Shown here in pieces: positions 46,515 to 55,970 of a stretch of DNA of 64,000 nucleotides; position 1 is the stretch's first letter, and the number at the start of each line of letters is the position of its first letter. The notes under the pieces were generated by a model, which worked only from the letters and a program-made list of their open reading frames with translations, did no database searches and was not told the DNA's origin. Origin of the DNA: Candidatus Thiodictyon syntrophicum (lineage in GTDB: Bacteria > Pseudomonadota > Gammaproteobacteria > Chromatiales > Chromatiaceae); assembly GCF_002813775.1 (NCBI RefSeq), contig NZ_CP020370.1:4799501-4863500 (forward strand), read 5' to 3'. Made by a program: the position numbers and the translations under genes.

Positions 46515-49121
46515 ATGGATAGTCAACGTATCGAAAGCGCGCTGAAGGATCAGTTCGTCGCGCAAGGCCATCGCATCGTGTTCTGGAACGACCCGGAGCG
46601 GGAGTTCGAGGAGATCCTGCCTGAACTCGAGCTGGATGATGTGACCCTGTTGCGCCTCGACCAGGTCTGCGGGCTGGAGGTCAAGGTCCGCCTGGAGTTG
46701 ACGGATACCCGGGGCCGCTATCTGCTCTATGCCCCGTGCGAGCCGCCCGAGGTCGAACAGGACTGGCTGCTCGACGTCCGCCTGTACAGCGCGAGCTTCC
46801 GGGCGGACCGCGCCTCAATGATGCTCAATGAACTTGGTTTGACCCAGCAGTCGTTGCGCCTGCACCTGGCGGAGCGGGCGCGGTTCTTCACCAGCCGGGA
46901 CCGGCTGGAGCGGCTGAAGCGGCTCGTGAACCCCACTGACAACGCGCTCGACATCGACCGCAAGATCATCGCGGTGCTCGCCAAGTCCGATCAGCCGGAG
47001 TTCTTCAATGTCCTGATCGCCTTGTTCGATGCCCTCCCGGAGGGCCAGTTCGACGCGCTCCCGCCCGCGTGGGAGGAGATGGGAAAATTCGGCGTCCAGG
47101 CGGCCTTCTGGGACCTGGCCGGGGGCCAGTTCGGTTACCAGGAAGGGGCGCCGACACTCAAGAACCTGCTGATCCGGCTCTTGGTGTCGGATCTCAGTCA
47201 CGCCTGCCGCGGGCCGCTTCCGGAGGGCCTCAAGCCGCTCACGCTGGGGCGCCAGGGGGCCGCCAATGCGGTGGTCTGCCTCGCCCAGTGGCGTGACAGC
47301 AGCACCCGGGGGCCTTCCTATGAACGCCTCTCGGCCGGTGTGGCGGATGCGGTGAAGCTCACGCAACACTTGGGGGCCTTGGAGATCGAGGCCCTGGCCG
47401 AGGTGAAGACCTTCCTGCTGGTCGAGCAGGTCATCGCCAGTCGTTTGCGCGACCGGGTGCTGGAGACCGCGCAGAGCATCAAGCCCCAGGCCGTCCGGGC
47501 CATCGCCGCGCACCGGCAGGACGGTTACTGGGCGTCGCGGGCGCTACCGGACACCCCCCATGCGCCACGCCGCTCACTGTACGCGGTCTACGAGGCCCTG
47601 CAGACCGCCGCGGACCTGTTCGACCTGCGCAACGCGCACCTCGGCGGTTTGGCGCAACCGAACGCGCAGGCGCTGCTGACCGCCTACACGGGGGGCCTGT
47701 ATCGCTTCGATCAGCTCTATCGCCAGTTCTGCGAGGCCGCGGATTACGCGGAGTCCCACGACTGGGATATCCTCAAGTCCTTGCGCAAGGAGGTCGAGCA
47801 GGTCTATGGCGCGGGCTTCGTGGCGGAGTTGGCGCTGGAGTGGAACAAGCATCTGGGGACGGGTCTGCTCGGGTCCTGGCGGATCGACGGGCTACCCAAT
47901 CAGCAGACATTCTTTGACCGGGAAGTCGGGCGTGTGCTGGCAAAAGGGACCGACCGCCGGGTCTTCGTGATCATCAGCGACGCCCTGCGCTTCGAGATCG
48001 CGCAGGAACTGAACGGCCTGCTCAACGGCAAGTACCGCTTCGACGCGAACCTGTCCGCCCAGCTTGGCGTGCTGCCGTCCTACACGGGACTCGGTATGGC
48101 CGCCTTACTGCCCCATCAGGCGCTCGACTATGACGAGGGCGGCACCGTGCGGGTCGATGGCCTGCCGTGCGGTTCGCTGGAGCAGCGGGGTCGAGTGCTG
48201 GAAGCGGTGCAGGGCGTGGCGGTCCGGGCCGAGGTCTTCATGGCCATGAAGAAGGACGAGGGGCGCGCCTTCGTCAAGCCGTACCGGGTGGTCTATGTCT
48301 ATCACGACCAGGTGGACGCGGTCGGCGACAAGGCATCGACCGAGGGGCAGACCTTCGGCGCGGTGCGCAAGGCGATCAATGAACTGTGCGATCTGGTGAG
48401 CAAGATCATCAACAGTCTCAATGGCAATCACCTGGTCATCACCGCCGATCATGGCTTCCTGTTCCAGGAAACACCGCCTGGTGAGACCGACAAGAACACC
48501 CTGGCCAGCAAGCCCGCCAGCACCCTCCTGGCCAAGAAGCGCTATCTTCTGGGTCGAAACCTGCCTGCCAGTGACCAAGCCTGGCACGGCACCACCGCGG
48601 TCACCGCCGGGGCCGGCGGCGGCATGGAATTCTGGGTGCCGAAGGGCGCCAACCGCTTCCACTTCGTCGGCGGCTCGCGGTTCGTGCATGGCGGGGCCAT
48701 GCCGCAGGAGGTCGTGGTGCCGATCATCCGCGTGCACCACATCAAGGAGACGGGCAGCGCGGCCAAGACGCGGACGCGCACCGTCGGCGTGAGCGTCCTC
48801 GGCAGCAACTTCAAGGTCACGACCAACCGCTGTCGCTTCCAGTTGATCCAGACCGAGCCGGTCGGCGAGCGGGTCAAGCCGGTCACGCTGAAGGTGGCGA
48901 TCTACGACGGCGCGGACCCAGTCACCAATGTCGAGACCCTGACCTTCGACAGCCCCTCGACCGACATGAACCAGTGGAAGAAGACGGTGAGCCTGACCCT
49001 GGAGGGGCGGCGTTTCGACAGCAAGAAGGTCTTCCAGTTGATCCTGCGCGACACCGAGACCGGGGTGGAAGAGGCGCGCTTCGACGTGACGATCGACCTG
49101 GCCTTCATTAACGACTTCTGA
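46515..49121 (+). CDS. pglZ: BREX-1 phosphatase-like protein PglZ (type A)
   Basis: 868 aa, normal for PglZ type A. N-terminal: VAQGHRIVFWNDPEREFEEI. Alkaline-phosphatase-fold metal motifs: RVFVIISDALRFEIAQEL (about residues 481-498) and HLVITADHGFLFQ (about 639-651). Between them are LGVLPSYTGLGMAALLPH and VYHDQVDAVGDKASTEGQTF. C-terminal: GGAMPQEVVVPIIRVHHIKE and a beta-rich tail. PglZ is an essential core protein of BREX. Positions 47035-47093 (EGQFDALPPAWEEMGKFG) are duplicated before the AAA gene. Reading frame intact. Confidence 0.95.
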   Translation: MDSQRIESALKDQFVAQGHRIVFWNDPEREFEEILPELELDDVTLLRLDQVCGLEVKVRLELTDTRGRYLLYAPCEPPEVEQDWLLDVRLYSASFRADRASMMLNELGLTQQSLRLHLAERARFFTSRDRLERLKRLVNPTDNALDIDRKIIAVLAKSDQPEFFNVLIALFDALPEGQFDALPPAWEEMGKFGVQAAFWDLAGGQFGYQEGAPTLKNLLIRLLVSDLSHACRGPLPEGLKPLTLGRQGAANAVVCLAQWRDSSTRGPSYERLSAGVADAVKLTQHLGALEIEALAEVKTFLLVEQVIASRLRDRVLETAQSIKPQAVRAIAAHRQDGYWASRALPDTPHAPRRSLYAVYEALQTAADLFDLRNAHLGGLAQPNAQALLTAYTGGLYRFDQLYRQFCEAADYAESHDWDILKSLRKEVEQVYGAGFVAELALEWNKHLGTGLLGSWRIDGLPNQQTFFDREVGRVLAKGTDRRVFVIISDALRFEIAQELNGLLNGKYRFDANLSAQLGVLPSYTGLGMAALLPHQALDYDEGGTVRVDGLPCGSLEQRGRVLEAVQGVAVRAEVFMAMKKDEGRAFVKPYRVVYVYHDQVDAVGDKASTEGQTFGAVRKAINELCDLVSKIINSLNGNHLVITADHGFLFQETPPGETDKNTLASKPASTLLAKKRYLLGRNLPASDQAWHGTTAVTAGAGGGMEFWVPKGANRFHFVGGSRFVHGGAMPQEVVVPIIRVHHIKETGSAAKTRTRTVGVSVLGSNFKVTTNRCRFQLIQTEPVGERVKPVTLKVAIYDGADPVTNVETLTFDSPSTDMNQWKKTVSLTLEGRRFDSKKVFQLILRDTETGVEEARFDVTIDLAFINDF

Positions 49122-49152
49122 TCCACAGAGGGTAACGATGGAAGGAAGAATT

Positions 49153-49464
49153 TTGTCCACAGATGAACACAGATAAGAGGGCTTGCCAGGCTCCGGCCAG
49201 TATCCGCCGGGTATTCCGGTAGACAAGTTTTTCAAAGATGACACAGATGAACTCAGATATTTCTCTTCATCTGTGAACATCTGTGTCATCTGTGGATAAT
49301 GATCTTCACTTACGAATCGTCGGCGACAAGAAAGAGATTGTCCACAGATGACACAGATGGACACAGATGAAGAGACGGGCGCTGCATTTATCTGTGTTCA
49401 TCTGTGTCCATCTGTGGATAAATTCTTCGTCTTTCTTTGCCTGAACCCGGAACCTCTGTGGATA
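49153..49464. repeat. Three CCACAGATG arms/hairpins and the left 140-bp direct repeat
   Basis: A single left arm at 49153-49180, a hairpin at about 49238-49299, and a hairpin at 49338-49421. The last is part of a 140-bp segment (49325-49464, starting GACAAGAAAGAGATTGTCC and ending CTCTGTGGATA) that recurs at 49881-50020. Confidence 0.92.
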
Positions 49465-49499
49465 ATCATTCTTCTTTACCCCATTTGGAGAGAATATCA

Positions 49500-49871
49500 G
49501 TGGATAGAGAAACGGACCCGCAGACCTTTGCGATTATTGGTGCGGCGATGGCTGTTCATTCGGAGTTGGGGCATGGCTTCCTGGAACGGGTTTATCATGA
49601 GGCTTTGACCTTGGAGCTTCGGCGAAGAGATATTCCGTTTCAGACGGAATGTCCGATCCCGATTTTTTATAAAGGCGAAAAGCTGTCTGTGGTCTACCGC
49701 GTTGACTTGGTATGTTTCGAGGCAGTGCTCGTCGAAATCAAGGCACTGTCCGCAATCAGCGGCGGGGAGAAAGCCCAGTTGCTCAACTATCTGAAAGCGT
49801 CAAGACTCAAACGCGGCCTCATCCTCAACTTCGGCGCGGCCAGACTCCAATACGAGCGCTTGATATTCTGA
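49500..49871 (+). CDS. GxxExxY-type protein
   Basis: 123 aa from GTG 49500, with TTGGAGAG upstream. The family name motif is visible as GHGFLERVYHEAL (about residues 26-38). LSVVYRVDLVCFEAVLVEIK follows, with the D...E-x-K of a PD-(D/E)XK-like nuclease fold, then GEKAQLLNYLKASRLKRGLI, LNFGA. Such proteins occur widely in defence islands and near CRISPR or RM loci, with unknown function. The gene is bracketed by 140-bp direct repeats, as a removable cassette would be. Confidence 0.85.
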   Translation: MDRETDPQTFAIIGAAMAVHSELGHGFLERVYHEALTLELRRRDIPFQTECPIPIFYKGEKLSVVYRVDLVCFEAVLVEIKALSAISGGEKAQLLNYLKASRLKRGLILNFGAARLQYERLIF

Positions 49872-49880
49872 TCCGCAGAT

Positions 49881-50154
49881 GACAAGAAAGAGATTGTCCA
49901 CAGATGACACAGATGAACACAGATGAAGAGACGCGCACTGAATTTATCTGTGTTTATCTGTGTCCATCTGTGGATAAATTCTTCGTCTTTCTTTGCCTGA
50001 ACCCGGAACCTCTGTGGATACCGTCGATCTTGACGGCGTGGTGGCGTCATCATGCGTCCATCGATGATAAGAAGGAATCGGTCCACAGATGACACAGATG
50101 AACACAGATGAAGAGAAGAATTTATCTGTGTTCATCTGTGTCATCTGTGGATAA
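49881..50154. repeat. Right 140-bp direct repeat and two CCACAGATG hairpins before brxL
   Basis: 49881-50020 repeats 49325-49464 with few changes and includes a hairpin (about 49895-49977). A second hairpin spans about 50080-50154. The 325 bp between the GxxExxY gene and brxL contain nothing else. Confidence 0.92.
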
Positions 50155-50196
50155 ACTCTTAATCTTCATTCGCCTGACTGTACAGCTTCTGTGGAT

Positions 50197-52221
50197 ATGA
50201 ATGACTTAGATGGCTTGTTGAACCGGCATTTTGCCGGCAAGGTCGTGCGCAAGGATCTCACCAAGCTGATCAAGGAGGGGGCGAACGTCCCTGTCTACGT
50301 GCTGGAGTACCTGCTCGGCATGTACTGCGCGTCGGACGACGAGGCGATCATCCGCGATGGCATGGAGACGGTGAAGACGATCCTGGCCGAGAACTATGTG
50401 CGGCCGGATGAGGCGGAGAAGGTCAAGTCCAAGATCAAGGAGCGGGGCAGCTACAAGGTCATCGACAAGGTAACGGTGCGGCTCAACGAGCGCCGCGACC
50501 TCTACGAGGCCCTGCTGTCGAACCTGGGGGTCAAGGATGCCGTGATCCCGGGAAGTTACGTGAAGCAGTTCGAGAAGCTGCTGGTGGGCGGGATCTGGTG
50601 CATCGTCACGGTTCAATATTTCTTTGAAGAGGGACAGAAGGGTTCGCCCTTCACCATCGGCGACCTCAAACCGATCCAGATGCCCAACATGGACCTGGCG
50701 GGGCTGTTCGAGGGACGCCTGGCGTTCTCCGAGGCCCAGTGGATCGATGTCCTGTGCCGTTCCACCGGGATGGAACCGGCGAATCTGACCGAGCGGGTCA
50801 AGTGGCACCTGCTGGCGCGGATGGTCCCCTTCGTCGAGAACAACTACAACTGCTGCGAGCTGGGACCGCGGGGGACCGGCAAGAGCCACATCTACAAGGA
50901 GATCAGCCCCAACAGCATCCTCATCTCGGGCGGCCAGACCACGGTGGCCAACCTGTTTTACAACATGGCGCGCCGTCTCGTGGGGCTGGTGGGCCTGTGG
51001 GATGTGGTGGCCTTCGACGAGGTGGCGGGCATCTCCTTCAAGGACAAGGACGGCGTGCAGATCATGAAGGACTTCATGGCCTCGGGGTCCTTCGCCCGCG
51101 GGCGCGATGCCATCCAGGCCTCGGCGAGCATGGTGTTCGTGGGCAACCTCAACCAGCCGGTGGACACCCTGGTGAAGACCAGCCACCTGCTGGCGCCATT
51201 CCCGGAGTCGATGATCGACTCCGCCTTCTTCGACCGTTTCCATGCCTACATCCCCGGCTGGGAAGTCCCGAAGATGCGCCCGGAGTTTTTCACCAATCAG
51301 TACGGGCTGATCACCGACTACCTGGCCGAGTTCATGCGTGAGATGCGCAAGCGCAACTTTTCCGATGCCATCGACCGGTATTTCAAGCTCGGCAACAACC
51401 TGAATCAGCGCGACACCATCGCCGTGCGGCGCACCGTCTCGGGCCTGCTCAAGCTGCTCTATCCCCACGGGGCCTACGACAAGGAGGCGGTGCGCCGCTG
51501 CCTGGAGTACGCGCTGGAGGCGCGCCGCCGGGTGAAGGAGCAGCTCAAGAAGATCGGCGGCATGGAGTTCTTCGATGTGCACTTCTCCTACATCGACCAG
51601 GAGACGCGCGACGAGCGATTCGTCAGCGTACCGGAGCAAGGGGGCGACAAGCTGATTCCGGATGGCCCGCTCAATCCGGGCGTGCTGCATACCGTGGCTA
51701 CCGGCGCCAGCGGTCATCTGGGTCTCTACCGACTGGAGACCCAGACCACGGCCGGCAACGGCCGGTTCAATGTGTCCGGCCTGGGATCGAACAGCGGGGC
51801 CAAGGAGGCGGTGAAGGTCGCGTTCGACTACTTCAAGGCGAATCTCAGCCGGGTCAGTGGACTGGCAAGGGCCGGCGATCACGACTATCACCTGCATGTC
51901 GTCGAGTTGCACAACACGGGGGCCACCAGGGCGATGACTTTGCCGAGCTTCGTCGCCTTGTGCTCGGGGATCATGCAGAAGCCGCTGCAAGGGCAACTGG
52001 TCGTCCTCGGCGACATGAGCCTGGGCGGGAGCTTGATCCCCGTGGAGAACCTGGCCGAGTGCCTGCAAGTCGCCTTCGACTCCGGCGCCAAGCGGCTCCT
52101 GTTGCCGATGGCGAGCGTACGCGACATCGCGACCATCCCCGGCGAGCTGTTCGCCAAGTTTCAGACCTCGTTCTACGCGGACCCGGTGGATGCGGCGTTC
52201 AAGGCGTTGGGGGTGGAGTAG
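50197..52221 (+). CDS. brxL: BREX Lon-protease-like protein BrxL
   Basis: 674 aa. Start chosen at ATG 50197 (MNDLDGLLNRHFAGKVVRKD); the GTG two codons earlier belongs to the repeat arm CTGTGGATA. Walker A is ELGPRGTGKSHIYKEI (about 222-229), Walker B WDVVAFDEVAGISF and sensor-like MVFVGNLNQPVDTL. The C-terminal Lon-like domain includes LQGQLVVLGDMSLGGSLIPV and SGAKRLLLPMAS, with the Lys of the catalytic dyad type. BrxL is the DNA-binding AAA+ effector of type 1 BREX. It ends the island; dnaQ follows on the other strand after 21 bp. Confidence 0.95.
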   Translation: MNDLDGLLNRHFAGKVVRKDLTKLIKEGANVPVYVLEYLLGMYCASDDEAIIRDGMETVKTILAENYVRPDEAEKVKSKIKERGSYKVIDKVTVRLNERRDLYEALLSNLGVKDAVIPGSYVKQFEKLLVGGIWCIVTVQYFFEEGQKGSPFTIGDLKPIQMPNMDLAGLFEGRLAFSEAQWIDVLCRSTGMEPANLTERVKWHLLARMVPFVENNYNCCELGPRGTGKSHIYKEISPNSILISGGQTTVANLFYNMARRLVGLVGLWDVVAFDEVAGISFKDKDGVQIMKDFMASGSFARGRDAIQASASMVFVGNLNQPVDTLVKTSHLLAPFPESMIDSAFFDRFHAYIPGWEVPKMRPEFFTNQYGLITDYLAEFMREMRKRNFSDAIDRYFKLGNNLNQRDTIAVRRTVSGLLKLLYPHGAYDKEAVRRCLEYALEARRRVKEQLKKIGGMEFFDVHFSYIDQETRDERFVSVPEQGGDKLIPDGPLNPGVLHTVATGASGHLGLYRLETQTTAGNGRFNVSGLGSNSGAKEAVKVAFDYFKANLSRVSGLARAGDHDYHLHVVELHNTGATRAMTLPSFVALCSGIMQKPLQGQLVVLGDMSLGGSLIPVENLAECLQVAFDSGAKRLLLPMASVRDIATIPGELFAKFQTSFYADPVDAAFKALGVE

Positions 52222-52242
52222 GTAGCGCAAAGGAACGGTTCA

Positions 52243-52971
52243 CTAACCGACCGGTTCCTCCGCCAGCCACAGACACCCCTCGCTACTCGCCCTGTCGATG
52301 GCAGCCAGGCGGGCGCCGTGGGCGGTCTGGGCCTGGGCATCGGCCGCCACCACCCGCAGCCGCGGTCGCAGCGGGTCCAAACGCCCGCGTTGCGTCACGG
52401 CCTTGCGGCCCCCGGGCTCGAACTGCGGCTCCCCGCCCAGATGCATGACCACCTGCCCGCCGGTCATGGCCAGATAGACGTCGGCCAGGATCTCAGCGTC
52501 GAGCAGCGCGCCATGCAGGTCCCGGTGGGAATTGTCCACACTGTAGCGCTTGCACAGCGCGTCCAGGCTGTTGCGTTGGCCGGGGTGCAGGCGGCGCGCC
52601 AGCGCCAGGGTGTCGGTGACCGCGCACAGGGCATTGATTCGCGCCCCGTCGTCGCGCCAGCGCTTGAGTTCGCTGTCGATAAAGCCGCAGTCGAAGGCGG
52701 CGTTGTGGATGATCAGCTCGGCCCCCGTCACATACTCCAGGAAGGCCTCGGCAATCTCCGCAAAGCGGGGCTTGTCGCGCAGCGACTCGTTGGTGATTCC
52801 ATGGACTTCCACCGCCGCGGCGTCGATCTCCCGATCCGGTTGAAGATATTGGTGGAAATTGTTGCGGGTCAGCCGGCGATCGATCAGCTCGATACACCCG
52901 ATCTCGATCAGGCGGTGGCCTTCCCGGGGGTCCAACCCAGTGGTCTCGGTATCCAGGACGATCTGACGCAT
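52243..52971 (-). CDS. dnaQ: DNA polymerase III epsilon subunit (3'-5' proofreading exonuclease)
   Basis: 242 aa. Exo I: IVLDTETTGLDPREGHRL; Exo II: HNAAFDCGFIDSEL; Exo III: SHRDLHGALLDAEILADVY (His/Asp pair). It proofreads during replication as part of Pol III core. It is encoded directly after rnhA in the conserved order mltD-yafS-rnhA-dnaQ and converges with brxL, with only 21 bp between the stops, so the BREX island was placed tightly against this housekeeping gene. Confidence 0.97.
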   Translation of the reverse strand: MRQIVLDTETTGLDPREGHRLIEIGCIELIDRRLTRNNFHQYLQPDREIDAAAVEVHGITNESLRDKPRFAEIAEAFLEYVTGAELIIHNAAFDCGFIDSELKRWRDDGARINALCAVTDTLALARRLHPGQRNSLDALCKRYSVDNSHRDLHGALLDAEILADVYLAMTGGQVVMHLGGEPQFEPGGRKAVTQRGRLDPLRPRLRVVAADAQAQTAHGARLAAIDRASSEGCLWLAEEPVG

Positions 52972-52982
52972 AGTTCAGCCTC

Positions 52983-53414
52983 TCAGCGCGGGATGCCCTG
53001 GTTGGCCAGGCGGTCGGCGCGCTCGTTCTCGGCGTGACCGGCGTGGCCCTTGACCCAGTGCCAACTGACCTGGTGGGGGGTCAGGGCGCCGTCGAGCCGC
53101 TCCCAGAGGTCCCGGTTCTTGACCGGCTGGCGCCCGGCGGTGAGCCAGCCGTTGCGTTTCCAGTTGGTCATCCACTCGGTCACGCCGCGTTTGACATACT
53201 GGGAGTCGGTGGTGACCTTGATGCAGGTTGGCCGCTTGAGCGACTCCAGCGCGGCGATCACGGCCATGAGTTCCATGCGGTTGTTGGTGGTCGCACGCTC
53301 GCCCCCGCACAGTTCCTTCTCGATCGCACCGTAGCGCAGCAGGACGCCCCAGCCCCCGGGCCCGGGGTTACCCTTGCAGGCGCCGTCGGTAAAGGCCAGA
53401 ACCGGCTCAGACAT
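52983..53414 (-). CDS. rnhA: Ribonuclease HI
   Basis: 143 aa from ATG 53414 ([20 protein letters not shown]). Catalytic acids: Asp in [11 protein letters not shown], Glu in NNRMELMAV, Asp in VTTDSQYV and the C-terminal Asp in [13 protein letters not shown], with the WVKGHAG handle. It removes RNA from RNA-DNA hybrids. Its start overlaps the stop of the yafS-like gene (ATGTCTGA). dnaQ follows after 11 nt. Confidence 0.97.
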   Translation of the reverse strand: MSEPVLAFTDGACKGNPGPGGWGVLLRYGAIEKELCGGERATTNNRMELMAVIAALESLKRPTCIKVTTDSQYVKRGVTEWMTNWKRNGWLTAGRQPVKNRDLWERLDGALTPHQVSWHWVKGHAGHAENERADRLANQGIPR

Positions 53415-54213
53415 CGTAACCACCGCGGGCACAAGGGCCGCCCCGGCCGGCCCCCGACAGACCCTGGCGGGTGCTCGGCTCCATCGCCCCGCCGGCCAGC
53501 AGCGCGTGGCGGGCGCTCCACGACGGCCGCAACGGGGTCAGGGTAGAGACACGCTTCACCGCCTTGATCGCGTAGACACCACCCAGGGCCGGCCACAACC
53601 CCCGCCCGAGGGCATCGAGCACCGCCAGGCGGCGCCCCTGGGCGCCGCGCATGGGCGGCCTGAACATGAGTTGTTTGCGCACTTCCACATCGAACCCCAA
53701 GAGTGACAACCAGTCTTCGACCCGGTACGTGGTAAGAAAGCGCCCGCACCAGGGCACGCGCCGGCGCGACCGGTACAGCAACCGCAGCAGGCCCCAACTG
53801 CTGAGCGCATTGAACCCCAGGATGATCACACGCCCCTCGGCGATCAGCACCCGCTCCACCTCGCGCAACACCAGCCGCGGGTCCGCCGCGAAGTCCAGGG
53901 TGTGGGGCAGCAGTATCGCATCGACGGCGTCGGCGGCCAGCGGCAGCGCCTGCGGATTCGCCACGACTTCCAGGCCGTGCGGTCCGTTCGGCAACTGGGC
54001 GGGCACCAGCACCCGATGGCGGATGCGGCTCGCCGCCAAGACCTCAGGGAAGCAGGCGCCGACGCCGATCTGCACCAGGTAGTAGCCGAAGGTATCGTGG
54101 AGCAGTTCCATCAGGCAGTCCCCCTCCCTGGCCGCCACCTCCCGGCCAAGGGGCGTGCGGTACCAGTGCTCGAGACTTGCGAAGGAAGAGCCTGGGCCTC
54201 TGCAACCGGTCAT
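53407..54213 (-). CDS. yafS: YafS-like class I SAM-dependent methyltransferase
   Basis: 268 aa. The opening [20 protein letters not shown], then [10 protein letters not shown] (SAM glycine motif, about residues 43-52), [31 protein letters not shown] and [20 protein letters not shown] match YafS, the methyltransferase encoded between gloB and rnhA in E. coli. The gloB gene that normally lies between it and mltD is absent. Substrate unknown. It overlaps rnhA. Confidence 0.85.
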   Translation of the reverse strand: MTGCRGPGSSFASLEHWYRTPLGREVAAREGDCLMELLHDTFGYYLVQIGVGACFPEVLAASRIRHRVLVPAQLPNGPHGLEVVANPQALPLAADAVDAILLPHTLDFAADPRLVLREVERVLIAEGRVIILGFNALSSWGLLRLLYRSRRRVPWCGRFLTTYRVEDWLSLLGFDVEVRKQLMFRPPMRGAQGRRLAVLDALGRGLWPALGGVYAIKAVKRVSTLTPLRPSWSARHALLAGGAMEPSTRQGLSGAGRGGPCARGGYDV

Positions 54214-54500
54214 TCAATTGCCTCTATGAGGGCGCGGTAAAACGTGAAGGGGCCGCAAGCGCGCGAACCCGGCCCGCGCCGGCGCCCCCCAACGTCAGGC
54301 GCAAGACCACGGCGCACCGGCGCTCGCAGGTCCCCGAAGGCCGCCCATGGTAGCCGGTAACGGGCGCCCTGTCCCCGTACCCCCAGCGCTCATGCCCGGG
54401 TCTAAGGTCTGGTAATGACCGCCAGGTTTGCGTATCATGACCCGTATAACTCGTGAGAAGCGATTTAAACCAAGCACTTACGCTTGGCTCCGGGGGTTCG

Positions 54501-55970
54501 ATGAGATCTTTTACACGCATGGCGCGTCGCTCAGGCACGCCTTTTTCCATTTTTCTTGCCGCGCTTGCCGTCTCCGGCTGCGCCACCAAAGAGGCCCGCT
54601 ACACCGCCGGTGAGGACGGCTACGGCAGTCTCGTTTCCGCCCGCGAATATGGTTACGTCCGCCCCGCCGGGGAGGCACCACGCGGCACCCGCCCGGGGCG
54701 CAGCCCCCAGGGGTCGGGCGCCGATTTGTGGACGCGTGTACGCGCCGACATGAAGCTCAATCTCCACGCCAACGGGCGCATCGACGAGAAGGTCAGCGCC
54801 TTCCGCCGCGACCCGCAATTCCTGGCGAAGCTCTCGGAACGGGCCAAACCCTATCTCCATGTGGTCATCGGCGAGATACAACGGCGTGGGCTGCCGGCCG
54901 AACTGGCCCTGCTCCCCCACATCGAGAGCCGCTACAACCCAGCGGCCACCTCCCCGGTGGCGGCCGCCGGCATGTGGCAGTTCATGCCCTACACCGGCCG
55001 CGAGATGGGCTTGCGCCAGGACGCCTGGCAGGATGAGCGGCGCGACGTCATGGCCTCCACCCGCGCGGCCATGGACTATCTGCAACAACTCCAGCGACGC
55101 CTGGGCGGCGACTGGGAACTGGCCATGGCGGCCTACAACTGCGGCCCGGGCCGGGTCGAGTCCGCGCAGGCGGCCAACCGTGCACGCGGCCTGCCCACCG
55201 ACTTCTGGTCCCTGAACCTGCCCAACGAGACCAAGAACTACGTCCCCCAGATCCTGGCGGCCGCCCGCATGGTGGCAGAGCCGGCGCAAAACGGGGTGCA
55301 CCTGCCGCCGGTGCCGAGCGCGCCCCAATTGGAGGTGGTGCGCACGGATCGGCCCGTGGACCTGGCGCGCGTCGCCGCGGCCAGCGGTATCGGGCTCGCA
55401 CAGTTGCAGACGCTCAATGCCGGGCTCAAGCGCGGCCAGACATCCCCGCAGGGTCCGGGACAATTGGTGGTCCCGGCCGGAACCGGCACGCGCGTCACCG
55501 CCGCGCTGCCCCAGTCCCGGGTCATGGCGGCCACGCCGCTCGCCGTCGCCAACCCAAGGGCGGTCGCCCAGGCACTTGCCCGACCGAGCACACCAGCACC
55601 GACGGCTAAGTCCGCGACCACCGTCTATGTGGTCAAGGGCGGTGACACCCTCGCGTCCGTCGCCCGCGCCCGCAAGGTGGACCTGACCGAACTCGCCGAA
55701 GCGAACGCGATGCAGCCGCGCGAGCCCCTGCTCCCTGGGCAGAGCCTGCGCATCCCAGGCCGGGACAGCGCCGACCCGGGCGGCGGCATGACGGCCGCCA
55801 ACCTGGTCAACCACCGGGTGCGCAAGGGCGACTCCCTGGATGGCATCGCCCGCCGCTACGACGTGAGCGTCGGCGACCTGATGCGTTGGAACCCGGTCGC
55901 GGCCAACGACCTGCGCCACGGCGGGGTGATTCGGATCTATCGGCATGGCCCGGAGTTCGCGTCCTTGTAA
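54501..55970 (+). CDS. mltD: Membrane-bound lytic murein transglycosylase D
   Basis: 489 aa from ATG 54501 (MRSFTRMARRSGTPFSIFLA). It has a lipoprotein signal with lipobox AVSGC (about residues 25-29). The SLT domain has the catalytic Glu in ALLPHIESRYNPAATSPVAA, then GMWQFMP and AMAAYNCGPGRV. LysM peptidoglycan-binding motifs follow near residues 380-425 (YVVKGGDTLASVARARKVDL) and 438-485 (HRVRKGDSLDGIARRYDVSV). It cleaves peptidoglycan and releases anhydro-muropeptides at the outer membrane. It is divergent from yafS-rnhA-dnaQ, with a 287-bp shared control region. Confidence 0.95.
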   Translation: MRSFTRMARRSGTPFSIFLAALAVSGCATKEARYTAGEDGYGSLVSAREYGYVRPAGEAPRGTRPGRSPQGSGADLWTRVRADMKLNLHANGRIDEKVSAFRRDPQFLAKLSERAKPYLHVVIGEIQRRGLPAELALLPHIESRYNPAATSPVAAAGMWQFMPYTGREMGLRQDAWQDERRDVMASTRAAMDYLQQLQRRLGGDWELAMAAYNCGPGRVESAQAANRARGLPTDFWSLNLPNETKNYVPQILAAARMVAEPAQNGVHLPPVPSAPQLEVVRTDRPVDLARVAAASGIGLAQLQTLNAGLKRGQTSPQGPGQLVVPAGTGTRVTAALPQSRVMAATPLAVANPRAVAQALARPSTPAPTAKSATTVYVVKGGDTLASVARARKVDLTELAEANAMQPREPLLPGQSLRIPGRDSADPGGGMTAANLVNHRVRKGDSLDGIARRYDVSVGDLMRWNPVAANDLRHGGVIRIYRHGPEFASL

